From Fratercula arctica (taxonomy: Eukaryota > Chordata > Aves > Charadriiformes > Alcidae): a stretch of 64,000 bases of DNA. The notes under the pieces are model-generated. The model saw only the letters and a list, made by a program, of their open reading frames with translations, was not told the origin of the DNA and searched no databases. The DNA lies in contig CANTUZ010000002.1 of NCBI GenBank assembly GCA_947846985.1, forward strand, positions 132,459,889 to 132,523,888, read 5' to 3'. Positions 49,895 through 61,090 of the stretch are shown here, in pieces (within the stretch, counting starts at the first letter, position 1; every line of letters begins with the position of its first letter). The position numbers and the translations under genes are program-made.

Positions 49895-50480
49895 AATACT
49901 ATGTAGAGTTCTGGTCTCAGTGTTTCAAGAAAAATATTGTGGAATTACAGAAAGCACATGGAAGGACAGCTAAAGTGATTAAGGGGATGGAGCATCTACC
50001 TTGTGAAGAAAGACTAAAAAGGCTTGGCTCTTCAGTTTGGAGAGGAGAAGACTGAGGGATGATGGTTTATAACTGAGGTTTACACAATTACAGAGGTGAA
50101 TAAACTGAATGCAGAACTCTTGTTCATTAAATCCTTCAGTACAAGTAGAATCTGCTCAACGAAACTAGCAGGTGACCAGTTTAGAACACCTAAAAGGAAG
50201 TAGTTAGTGAATTTATGGGATTTCCTGCCATGGGATTGTCAGAGAATATCAGTCAATTCAAAAAGAGATTAAGAGTAATGGACAACAGGACCATAAATAC
50301 ATAGTAAAAGCACTGAACAGAGATGTGCTCTCTTACACCTCTAACACAAAAATTGTGGCTGCTGCTGAAGGAGATGGCCCACAGAAAATGTCCAGTGTCA
50401 TGCATCCTCCCTATATAGCTTCTCCTATTATCACTGTTGGAGACTGAAAACTGGCCTTGATGGTCTGACCCCAGAGAGCA
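49895..50480 (+). mobile_element. ancient CR1-type LINE 3' region
   Basis: The order of blocks follows the 3' end of an old CR1 group: GAGTTCTGGTCTCAG, GGCTTGGCTCTTCAGTTTGG, AGAGGAGAAGACTGAGGGAT, GTTCATTAAATCCTTCAG, GGACAACAGGACCATAAAT, GGAGATGGCCCACAGAAAAT, CCTTGATGGTCTGACCCC. Frames are destroyed and there is no ATTCTATG tail, which fits this older group. It is much older than its neighbours at 46962 and 62337. Confidence 0.75.
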
Positions 50481-51339
50481 TTTTTTTAATATTCTTGTCA
50501 GTGTCTTATGTATGACTGCAAAAGCTGGAAGGGCTGGGAGTAATGTCATGTTGAGTGAGAAAATAGTATCTATGAGAAGCAATGACTTTCATCTTCTGAA
50601 GTTCACTTAATTCAGAATTGAGTACCAAATGGGAGTTTCTGTTTCTCATAGCTGCAATATACCAGCTGAACATCAACATTTTGGCCTTTTTGAAAGGCAG
50701 TTTTCTGCTGTCTGCTAAATATAAGCTTCTTTTTATGAATGAAGAACACAATACTCCATAGCATATTTGAACATTTGAAGTTATTTGATTTGAAGTCATT
50801 AACAATAGTAGTAAAGAGCTTTTTTAACATAATAGAGGGACAAAAATAGTTGGTTGATATTAGCTATTGCTTGTCCTTTCACCTTGCTATTAGACCCTTC
50901 TGGATGGATTGGATTGAACACAGGGATAAGAAAGGTGTAGATATATGATAAGGAATGAAATTCTAGGCACCAGTTTGATTTCTATCACACATAGGATATA
51001 TTAAAAAAATAACCACCACATATCTGCTACATAAACAAATATAACACCCTTTGTCTAACAGTAAGGGAATACTGTAAACTTCTGTTTTGTTTTGGGCCTG
51101 TTTGAGCAAAGCATTAGGAGGCCTGGTGCCCTGAATTCAAAGGCATTTAATTCCTTTCATAGAGCTACACTAGCCAGAGGTCCAACATTGCCAGAGTCCT
51201 GTCAAGTAAGTAACCAAACTATGGGTCATTATTATTGTTCACTGTGGTAGGCCAAATAGTCTACCATAGTTTTCCCTGGTGAATTTTTGTGTGTGTGAAG
51301 ACTTGCGTGTAGATTCATGAAGATAACAAGTCTGGTGGC
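50481..51339. other. non-coding stretch
   Basis: No gene or repeat recognised. Confidence 0.5.
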
Positions 51340-51417
51340 CTTGGTAGTGTTAGGTTAATGGTTAGACTCAATGATCTTAAGGGTCTTTTCCAACCTAAAT
51401 AATTCTATGATTCTTTA
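51340..51417 (+). mobile_element. CR1 LINE 3' terminal fragment
   Basis: The block GGTTAGACTCAATGATCTTA, then GGGTCTTTTCCAACC, then AATTCTATGATTCTTT is the last ~75 bases of a CR1. It resembles the 3' end of the copy at 46962 more than that of the copy at 13337 (TTAGACTCAATGATCTTA rather than TTGGAACTAGATGATC). It is an extremely 5'-truncated insertion. Confidence 0.88.
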
Positions 51418-53372
51418 ATAGTTCCTAGCTCACACACTGGCAAGCTTCCTAGAGACCCATCATTCATATTTTGTTTTGTGTCTTCTCTTCACCTGCTATG
51501 ACTAAAAATTAGATTGCTTACTTTTGTTGGGCTCCTAATTCTTTCACAGAAGCTTTGAAAACCTCAGAAAACCTACAGTCTTCCAAGCTGTATTGCATAC
51601 ATTTCACATTTCCTGTACACCGGGGGCTGTCCTGGGCAAAGGCTATAGGCTTATAGATGCTGATTTGGAGTTAAGGCTCTGTCCCATGTTCCTGCCTGGG
51701 TTGTAGTTCCTGTCCTACCACTTCTGACCTGCCTGTGGCTTGGCATCTATCATGGACTTCATTGGTCTTTCTCACCACTTCATTCTAATACAGACGGTCT
51801 TCTCATCATCCTAGGCAGCATTGCATAAATTTACATAATGTCGAAAAATATTTACTCTTGTTAAAATACATAGCAAAGACTCCTACAGTGCAGCAGCAAC
51901 CTCCTACAGTGCTTTCTAAGCCACTCTTATTCTCTGATCTCCTTGAGAGGAGTCTAGGTCTTCATTTTCTTTGTCGCTTGAGAAGGGACAATCATTTTAC
52001 TCCTCTCTCACTTAAGCAATCACTTCTAGTCATCTTACCTGCAGTCAGCTTGCATGCATCTCTGGGGATAGAAATCTATCTACTAGTCCTGCACTTGAGT
52101 CAGATGAGCATTTGCTGCTGAATCTTCTAGCTATGAGAATCGAGCAAGGTGGTCACCAGGGAATGTATAAGGTATGTATATCTGTTCTCCACCTTACCCC
52201 GTCAATCTCTGCCTGAGGCATCTGGTATTGGGAATGGCATTGTTGGCTAACCTGAAGGGCTACCTCCCTATTATATTTCTTAACAGTGTAATTCACCTAA
52301 CAGTTACAGACAGAGAGTATGGTCCAGATTTTTACTGTTTTGTGATTGTGGACTTCTAAGTAATCTCTGGCTGTAGACTTAATTCCATGCTTTTCCACCT
52401 CAGTTTTTCCTTCCATGTTTCAAAAATTGTAATTATCCATTAGCTTTCAGAGGTGCATCTCTTTGAAGTACTAATTATATTTATTACTTTTCATGATTCT
52501 CTTTTTCTTTGACCGTATTGAAAGCAGGTGCTTAACAATCATGAATTCTTAGATAACCATCAGTTTCCAGCTCAAAAATTAAATGGTATTTATCTGTTAT
52601 GATGATGGAAAAAATACCCTCAACTACAATAGCATTATGCAGTAGCCATATTTTTTAAAAAGCAATAACGATGTTTTATTGGCAGATACTTTAACACTCA
52701 TTCCTAATCATCCCCTTTCTTCTCCTTGTTTCTTTCTGTAAAACTCAGTTTCCATTCTTATTTTTGTCCGAGTGCCAGAAGCAGTTTCTCTTCAATCCTT
52801 AATTTTCAGTTCTGCTGTCTGTTACCATTACAGCCTCAATGTGCAAATAGCAATCACAGCAAACTCTGCCAACTTTAGCTGAAAACAGATCTATTTCAGA
52901 TGGGCTGTTCAAGAAAATTATCATCTGGGGGGCACAGCATGTTATTGGGGGCGCCTGCGTGGCCCAACCTTGGCAAAATGGCTGGGATAAGAGCAACTAA
53001 CAAGGCAGGAAAGTAGGAGTAACAGGGTGGGTGAATGGGACACCCAAACTATTAACCCAAGACTGATAATGCTGGAGAGGAAGATGACCATCAACTGGAT
53101 TAAATGCTAACCAAGGAACTACAGAGACTTTTGAAACAGCTGAGTCAGCTTTAAAAGAGATAAGAAGTATATGAGGAGAGAAGCTTGGAGATTTGTAGTG
53201 TGGGGAGGAAAAGGGGAGCAGGGCAGCAGTGGGGCTGGCATGACCCTGACACATGTGGCCCAGTGACACCAGGGGCTCTACCTGGACCTGGCAACATGGC
53301 ACCCCTGTGGGTGGATGGGGAATGTGGACTGTGGTCAGTTCGTCACACATTCATCACAGATTATTTACATGC
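51418..53372. other. non-coding stretch with a GC-richer block at its end
   Basis: No gene recognised. From about 52915 to 53340 the sequence is noticeably richer in G and C than its surroundings, includes GGGGGCGCCTGCGTGG (52948-52963), and has unassigned short open frames on both strands. Confidence 0.5.
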
Positions 53373-53640
53373 TGTGTGAAGAATCTCTTTCTAATTTGTT
53401 TTAAACTGTGCCTCCAGATAGTTTATTTGATATTCATAGCTTTTTTCTATTAGGAAAACAAACCCTTCCCCTTATTTTTTTTTTTCCTCAAGCTTTCTGT
53501 TACTATACTCTCTATCATCTCCCTGGCCACTGAATTCTTTATCAGGATGAGATATCTCAGGCTATCCACTTGCTCCTTGGGTAGATGGTCTTCCATAGCT
53601 TTCAGTATTTTCATCGTCCTTCTTTGTACCCAATTCTAGA
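53373..53640 (-). mobile_element. ancient CR1-type LINE relic
   Basis: The plus strand shows TTGTTTTAAACTGTGCCTCC, CTCTATCATCTCCCTGGCCA, GAGATATCTCAGGCTATCCA, TTGCTCCTTGGGTAGATGG, TTCCATAGCTTTCAGTATTT and TCATCGTCCTTCTTTGTACC. This is the order of the reverse complement of the old CR1 group also seen at 49895-50480. Strongly decayed; the limits are approximate. Confidence 0.58.
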
Positions 53641-55892
53641 CAACAGTCTAGGTCAGAGGCATGTAGTGGGAAAGAATGTCATTAACCTTACCAGAGGCAA
53701 GGTGTATTTTCCCTTCCATTCACAAGCCATTTTACCTCATCACAGAAAGAGATTAGGTTGATTTGATGTGTTATGGAGTTAGTCTAGGAAGTCTCTATTT
53801 AGCTCCTCCAGGTTTTACGCCTCTGATAAACATAGCATATATGGCCAGAATTTCCAACATACAGCAAAAGGTCTTCCAAAAGAGCTTGTAAGCCACATAA
53901 TTCAGAAAATTCATAATCAATTTCCTACTATTTAAATTTGTGTTAATTTTGTTATCTTTGCTGTGCTTTTCACAAGCATTACCTTTTTTGTGGTTTTGTG
54001 TACATTTCTATATAACTATATATTTGTATTAATTCATTATCATCTTGTTTCATAATTTTTTGTGCTTTTTGAAAGAGAAATAATACAGACATTTGATTTT
54101 CTACGGTTTTGTTTGCTTGTTTTCTGTATATAAGTACATGTGTTAAGATCCACTGTTGCTGATTTATTCTTTGAGGAACTAGGGAAAGGAAGAAAAAGAC
54201 AGAGGATTTTCCTTTGTAGGGGAATAGGTTTTACTTCTCAAACATTATCTCCTGACTTTGCTCTCAGTACTGTGATAACTTGGATAGACATTTTGTTTCT
54301 TTGGAATATATTTATTTTTTTAGTTGCTTTATATTTATACCAATAAGTCAGACTCTGGCAGTGGCTTCATTCCTCAGTAGGGTGTGCCAAGGCTGTTATG
54401 AATGTTGATGACATGCTTCAATCATGCTTTTTTACAGAACATAATAATGCGAGCTGAGCAGTGTACAAAAATCTTTTTCTTTCCAATTATTTTAATTATT
54501 TTTTATTACATTCCACCAGTTGATGTTCTTTAAGGGAATAGAGAGAGAAAACACTTTTCCTACAGATGTACTGGGCACTAGGCTAATGAATTTTAATTTT
54601 CATTCCCTGTTCAGAGGAAAATTCTTCTCCAGTATATATATAAGCGTAAGCAAAAAGCACCCAATTGGTGATTTTTCCCCCAGTCAACTGTAATAATCTA
54701 CATTCCCAGAACTTGCTCAGAATTTGGTCATCAGACAAAAGGGAAATCAATTCTTTCCTTCTCATCTTTTTTTCTGATAGTATAACATACCTGTAGGAAT
54801 TCCACAATAGTGCAAAAAGGCTGTCTCGGTCTAATTTGTTTAGTAAAAGCACCTGACATTAGAAGTATTATCATGTTAGTGGTGGAGAGAATATGATTTT
54901 CTAATAAGGTAATCAAACCTGTCATGTATCTCTTGATATTGGCTGTCTTGCAATGGTTGATGTACCTGTGAATATATGGTGAAACAATAATAACATTGTA
55001 AAAAAGGCAATATTTCTATTCTGCTACCAGTAAGTTCTGCAGAAGAAGGCTGTGCTTAATATCAGGAACTATCTTCCAAGAAGAGGAAGAGTGAACTTAA
55101 ATATCTGCTATGAAATACAGGAATAGGAGGTATTTTGTCTGTGAACCTGTAACCCAATTGTCTTGTTTTCATCATTTTTCAACTTTAGTCCAGACATCTC
55201 ACTAAACTCTTAAGCACCATTGTATTTCCCTTCTTATGGCGACATTTTTTCTAGGTTGTTAGTTGAACAATTCAATGCTATTAGACTTGGAATTTTAATC
55301 TGTACAGTAAAATGAAAGAGAGGGGGATTTGAGGTGTCTTACGCTTTAGGACAGCTGCTTTCCCTTTCCCTATTTTTCCCTGCTGACCACTGTGTATTTA
55401 ATTCGTCATGTGAAATGCTGGCTTCAATTCATATTCCTTAGAATTTGGCCATTGACTTCAATGTAAAGAAAATTCACACTCATGTATTCTGTTGATGCAA
55501 GGAAAACAAGAGGAGAAAAAGAGATATCAATGCTATGATGAACGTGGTGGTTGATATACTACATTGAGTATACTAATCCATTTGCTATTTAAAAGAAAAT
55601 TGTTTCGTTCCTCATTTTGTTTAATTTCTAAAACAACTCAATGTGTTCTGGCAGTAAGTTTTTTTATTCTAGGCAAATGGAAGTCACAGAGAGGTATCTT
55701 TTTATAAGAAAATTCCCCACATAATGAAACGTTTTTAAATAGAAACATTTTGCAGGTGCCAGATATTTATTTTACCTTAAAAAATAATTAAGAGTCACAG
55801 TGAATATCTATTTAAGAGTAAAGAAACATTTCTAAAGTACAGACCCATTGCTCCTATGAACCTCACTAATTAAATGCCTTCATTTTTAATAG
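53641..55892. other. AT-rich non-coding stretch
   Basis: No gene recognised. A block at about 55040-55135 (GCTTAATATCAGGAACTATC) has a faint resemblance to an ancient CR1/L3-type 3' region, too weak to call. Confidence 0.5.
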
Positions 55893-56059
55893 CTGAATAT
55901 TTAAAAAGGCTGAGGTCAGTAAACTGAACCAGAAGGGGAAAAATCTAGAGTTAGATACACGAGCAGCATGATAAATGCAATGAACAGGAAGATCAACTAA
56001 ATCAAGCTGAGAAAGTGAACTAACAACTGGAGCATGATCAAGAGATTCATATAGAACAG
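55893..56059 (+). pseudogene. exon-like relic encoding coiled coil (E7), frameshifted
   Basis: 167 bases lie between an acceptor (CTTCATTTTTAATAG) and a donor (CAG|GTATTA). The piece starts with two carried-over bases, as the segment at 34542-34664 would require, and ends on a complete codon, as the one at 59775 would require. The protein can be read only by changing frame twice: EYLK, then KKAEVSKLNQKGKNLELD, then HDKCNEQEDQLNQAEKVN, an in-frame TAA at 56021-56023, then QLEHDQEIHIEQ. The two shifts are opposite in sign, so phase is restored at the donor. The composition (Glu, Gln, Lys, Leu, Asn, Asp) is that of a long helical rod. Random A-rich DNA would not be expected to give compatible phases at both ends. 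Damage indicates that this exon is no longer coding. Confidence 0.5.
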
Positions 56060-59000
56060 GTATTATATACTTAATTGGGGCATTAAAAAGATTATTTCAA
56101 TACATTTACTTTTTTTTGTCATGGTAAGACATAGTGATACGCACTCTTAAATCATAAAGATTTGTTTTAAGATCAGAAACACAACAAAATTTCTGTAGTT
56201 CAACAGTATTTCCTGAATCTGACAAAAAATATCATTGCTTTCATTTATTTTGGTCTTTCTGTATGACGTGAATTATGCTTCTCGTAATGAGTTACATATC
56301 AAAATTATATTTATCATAGAAAGAATTCCAAGATTCAAGGTAAAGAGAGCTGCCTCTATTTTGGATCTTCCCTCTGCCCCAATTGACCCAGTCTTCTAGG
56401 CCAAGAACTTGCTTTCAGAATGTCATATATTTTCCGTCCATTCTGTTTCAATATTCAAGTGTATGTACTTGAAGCATAATGACATTTGAAGGGAAAGATG
56501 ATGTGAAAAATGATGCTGGTATGCATTAAAATGTAGGTAATAACAATTTAATGACTACAGTGTCCTTACTTGGAAATGGCTGATGACATCATTATTGTTC
56601 CTTTCCCATTGTTTTGGCACCTTCTATAATGTCTTTAAAAGCAGGGAAGTAGCTTGGGATGTGATAGGATTTTCAAATTCTGCATACTATTGTTTATACA
56701 ACTGTTCAAACTAGGTGTCCTGCCAATAAGGTTGGAAAATATACCAAGGAAACTAGCTTTGGCATAGCTATTCATGTGCATCTGTTGCACGTTTTACACA
56801 TTAAATGATGTCCCAGACTAATTGCTGCCCAAGCAGAGAGCACTGCAAACCTACCACAGCAAGAGCTTTTAGAGCACAGACATGACACATTTTTTTTATT
56901 TTTCAACACTCCTATACATTTTCATACGTTAAAAAAACAAATAACCCTTAAGACAAGAAAAGGTGTGTGAGAAAGCTTGAAATAAACTATATGTAACAAA
57001 CTGTAAGTACAAAGGAGATATAGGACATGATTTCACAGACGCAAATAGCTTCAAATAAAGGAAATGTGGTTGTTACTGAAGTCTACTACAGTTATGTGCT
57101 TCAGAACAGTGGACAGTAAAGCATTAATTCTCCAAAAATAAATACTTGTGCTGAATAAAGGTATCTAAAACCAATTTCTTATGTTACAAGAACTTTATAT
57201 TCAAAATATAAAATTAAAAGACCCCAAGCGCAAAAAAACAATTAAGAAAAGCTAATTAAGGCCCTCCCCAACACACACGCACACAAAAGTATAAAGAGTA
57301 TTTGCAATGAGTTGGAAAATGGGAATTACTGAATAAGCAGCAGATATATCGTGTTCACTTAAAAGTGATGGTGTTATTTCATTATTTATGTTACAGATGT
57401 GTAAGTGCAATAAAATGTCTTTTAAATTCCAAATACATTCAGTTCTTGTTGCAGGGAATAATTAGCACTTGTGAATTTTGTAGAACAGTTTTATTTCATG
57501 CTGTAAAAGATTGTCTGAAATAAAACATTGAAATTTTTCTATGTTGTGTAAGTATTCTTTTGAATATAAATATTTTCAAAAGATAAAATAAATGGAATAT
57601 ATATTAAATATATACTAAGTATATTAAATATATTAAATGCATATATTAAATATACATATACGATATTAATATGTATTATTTAAATTTATACTCAAGTCAG
57701 ACCAATATAAAAAATTCTGTAGTTTTGTGTGATTTTTCCATTAAGGTGCTTTTATTTGATCATAAAAATTACATGCTTTCAACCTGTAGTTTGGAAAAAT
57801 ATCAATATTAGAAAAAGTTTGATGATTGATTAAATCTTTTATAAAATGTAATGTTTGTGAACATGAAGGGCTGAAAAAATTGATTAAATTGAGCCAGGCC
57901 TTCAAAGTTTCATAGCTCAGTACATGTAGTACAACAAATCAGCTGAAGACTTGCTCTTAGCCACGGTAAGCCTTCTGCTCTTTTTCCTAACATGCTGTGG
58001 TATTGTTAAATGTTCTGCTAACCCAAAATATCTTCTATTAGAAAAATCCTATAGTTTGGTTATGAAATTGCGATTAATTAATCTGTCAGAAGGAAATCAC
58101 CTGTTTCTTCATGGAACATAACACCAACCTAAAGTAAAAAGCTTTAAAAAAAGTAGTTATTAACTGTCTAAAATATCCTTGTTCTAACTTACTGTGAGTT
58201 AAAGATCCTTTTCTTGTCCTTCTCAGGTCTTCATAACTATACTTCCATACTGCTCATCTTGTTTTATATTGTCCTCTGTACCTTGTAGTACAACACTCCA
58301 AAGAGTCTACAAATATGGATTGTGACAATATTTTTCTTTCATGGTCTTGACAGATATGCGTTTCTGGATGCCCCCAAAATGGATTGTACAAATTACCACA
58401 TAGTTGCCACCAGCTATGCTAATTTTATTCCCGTTCTATATAAATACTGGAGCAACAAGAACTACTAGTTTAAAACTATAGCAGTGCCATACTGAGTTTT
58501 TGTGTATTTTTCGCACATGCTCTGTTCAAAAACATTTTGAATAACTGTTTTTTGTACTGTGGTTTTTAATTTGTTTGATTTGGTTTAGTTTTTGCTGATG
58601 ATGGCCAGTAACTGTCATTCATAGGACGGGTAGTCTTAAACTAATTGACCCTATTCCACATCCTTCATCTTCTTCAGGTAGGACATTTTTGTCACCTGTG
58701 TACTTGAGATCTAGTATGATTTGCCAAGATGTTCATTGTTCTTTAAAAATATCCTCCCTAACAGTCTTTCCTATAACCTAACAGTTATAGGAAATTCTTC
58801 AACTACTTATGAAAACACCTGTTTCTTGGAGACAAACCCAACATTTTTAAGGGTACACAATGTACTGAGAGAAAATAGCATTCAGTATGCATTCACACAA
58901 ATATTGACAAATCACCTTGACATGCCATTTCAGTATAATAAAGCAAGAGCTACATTTCTTAAAAAAATCATTCTTTCCCGTAAGTGGCACACTCACATAT

Positions 59001-59774
59001 TCTGTGTCCTAGACTTTGCAAGCTTTTTCAATGCTGTTGAAAATATCCATTCAATATGCCAAGCTACCACAGCTGGACATCACTGCTACCTACTGGGGTA
59101 AACACTCCCTGATTACTGAGTCTCTCTCTGTTAGTGCTCGGAAGACACTTTTCAAAGGCAGCTTAGTTGCAGCAACCTTCTCATATTTACCTGCTACTGC
59201 ATATTATACCTATCAGGAGAGACACTCAAAAAGCAGTACTAACTCAGTAGTTAGTTTACTAGCTTGCTATCATTAATGATATTCCCCTGTTCTAGAATTC
59301 GTATACAATACTTGTGGACAGTCACTTACAGTGGGACTTACATTGACACACATGAAAAAGGATGAATGGCTTCTTATACTGAAGTCTTCATAGATGTTGT
59401 CAGGGCAGCTTGTACTGCACCTTCATTGATCTTGTCTTCAAAGCTTTGATTTGCAGGGGTACTGAGGCAGAAGCTTGAATTTTGTTTTTTAATTAAGTGA
59501 AATGGAAGTACAGTTCTGCACAGTGATTGGAACAACACTGTTGTGATAGGGTAAGAATCAAATTTTGCTGAGAAATAGGTCCTAAATTAACTGTGGCTTC
59601 TAACAGAGCACCTATCTCCACATGGTACTAAGCTGTTTAATTGTCAATAAGATTCCCCTCCCCCCCAACTAGCTCATTAACACCACATTACTTGCTTATT
59701 GTTTTATTCGTGCACCCTTATCTTTAAGTTCTCATTAAGTTCCTATCAATCTGGTTATTTTCCTGTATATTGAG
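56060..59774. other. AT-rich non-coding stretch
   Basis: No gene recognised. It includes an AT tandem tract (57590-57690). A 126-codon plus-strand frame (58721-59101) starts at TTG and has no domain or regular pattern; one such frame is expected by chance in a window of this size and AT content. Confidence 0.5.
57590..57690. repeat. imperfect (TATTAAATA)n AT tandem repeat
   Basis: Units of ATATTAAATAT, with variants, repeat about seven times. They are internally self-complementary and could extrude hairpins. Confidence 0.8.
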
Positions 59775-59867
59775 CAATATGAGGAAACTGTCAGAAAGCT
59801 AAACTTGGATATTACACATTTACAAAAGCTCTTTGAGGTTCTTAAAGAAAAGCTTAAGGATGAATGA
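59775..59867 (+). pseudogene. exon-like segment encoding coiled coil (E8)
   Basis: After an acceptor-like site (GTTATTTTCCTGTATATTGAG) the frame reads 30 codons in phase 0, matching the complete-codon end of the segment at 55893-56059, and then TGA (59865-59867). Hydrophobic residues fall at Tyr2, Val6, Leu9, Ile13, Leu16, Phe20, Leu23 and Leu27, an unbroken 4-3-4-3 heptad register (readable part LNLDITHLQKLFEVLKEKL). This is the most regular coiled-coil signature in the window. No canonical donor follows, so either the TGA is a true terminator or the donor has been lost. The branch and pyrimidine signals upstream are ordinary. Confidence 0.5.
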
Positions 59868-59930
59868 TTATAGGACAAAAGCTTTTACCTGCAATACTGC
59901 CACCTTCTAACAAAAATATCATTATTATAG

Positions 59931-60046
59931 GTGCAATTCAAGGACGAGACAATTACAGAATCCAGAGGAAGAAGACAAGGAATCCAGAAATGGAATACTC
60001 TAGCGAAATGTTTAATTAGCCATGAAACCATCTAAGTTAAAATAAA
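59931..60046 (+). other. possible terminal exon with poly(A) signal (E9)
   Basis: After an acceptor-like ATCATTATTATAG the frame beginning at 59933 reads a basic 28-residue end (YRIQRKKTRNPEMEYSS in its middle) to TAG at 60017-60019. An AATAAA signal lies at 60041-60046. The two other frames are also open for 24 and 34 codons, so the coding argument is weak. Position, strand and a poly(A) signal just after the stop would suit the last exon of the gene suggested by the upstream segments. Confidence 0.25.
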
Positions 60047-60544
60047 CAAATAACTTTCAGAAAGAACAAATGCTGGCAAGAGGAAGAGTTTAGACTGAAC
60101 AATTATTCATTTAATTTGGGGCTAGATGCATATATTTGGATTAAGACCTAAGCATATATTTTGATATTTAATTGGTAGAATTTGAAATGTATTTTATTCC
60201 TGAATAACATACACTGAAACAGTCAGGAATCTTTTTCCTGATTCTCTAAAAGGACACACTGACTGGTCACCCCACAAATACCTAGTTCTGGAAAAACATA
60301 TTATTAAAAAATTTCTATGTAGTCTGGTCATAAAGACCAACCATGCTATTTGTAAGAGACCATACATGTCTTTAGTTCAAGGTGATTTGCTTGCCAGTCA
60401 GTCACATGTCAGTTTTCTGTACAAAGTGGACAGGTAGTCACAGTAAAGGCATAAAAGCAAAAGGTTAGAAACCTATTAGTAGGCTACACACATATACCTC
60501 TGTATGAATACTGACTACATCAGTAGGACTCTCTTAATCAAGTT
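60047..60544. other. AT-rich non-coding stretch
   Basis: Nothing recognised between the possible terminal exon and the LTR-like element. Confidence 0.5.
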
Positions 60545-61090
60545 TTAAAAAAACAAAACTACTTTAATAAAATAATAATGATAAAATAAAAAAGGATACA
60601 ACAAAACAGATACAATATAAATCAATATATACAAAACCACATCAAATTCCTCAGAAGATGTCAGTGGCAGACACTGGGAAAGTTCCAGACTGGACTCAGT
60701 GACAAATGGGACCTGGAACACACTGACTGGACTCAAAAAGGTAGATGAGCTGACAGGGTCCTCCTCAGATATCAGTCATTGAAGGAATAGAGCCATTGAA
60801 AAGGCACTCCACTGAAGATAAACCCTCAGAGAAAAACCCACCACAGAAGAGACAAAAAGCCAACCTAAGCCCTTTAATCCCTCAGCTTTTATATGGAACA
60901 TGGCAGATGGGATGGAACACCCTATTGGTCAATTTGGGTCACCTCACCTGTCTCCTCCTCCCCACAGGTGCAACCCCTCATCAGGGTGAACAACCAACTC
61001 AGCTGACTCTGGTTGCCACAGCAAGAAGTAAGAGCAAGAACCTCTCTGCTGGACCAGAAAGTTGGCTCTGCTCTATCCTAAACGAGCACG
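60545..61090 (-). mobile_element. LTR-like element (U3-R) of an avian endogenous retrovirus
   Basis: On the minus strand this has a CCAAT box (60924-60928), a TATA box (CATATAAAAG, 60886-60895) about 30 bases downstream, and, some 320 bases further, an ATTAAA polyadenylation signal (60563-60568) in a T/A-rich end. The segment GACCAATAGGGTGTTCCATC followed by CCATCTGCCATGTTCCATATAAA, and the later GTATATATTG...TATTATTTTATTAAA, resemble LTRs I recall from bird genomes. U5 is short or missing, and I find no TG...CA ends or target duplication. No retroviral gene is attached. The family is different from the LTR pair at 12041 and 18983. Confidence 0.6.
60886..60928 (-). promoter_or_regulatory. CCAAT and TATA boxes of the LTR
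   Basis: The minus strand has CCAAT at 60928-60924 and CATATAAAAG at 60895-60886. The predicted start is about 25-30 bases further along, near 60857. Transcription would run leftward, antisense to the exon-like segments at 59775 and 59931. Confidence 0.5.

Noticed and set aside
58721..59101. 126-codon plus-strand open frame
   Set aside because: Begins at TTG, has no domain, heptad or splice context. About one frame of this length is expected by chance in this AT-rich window.
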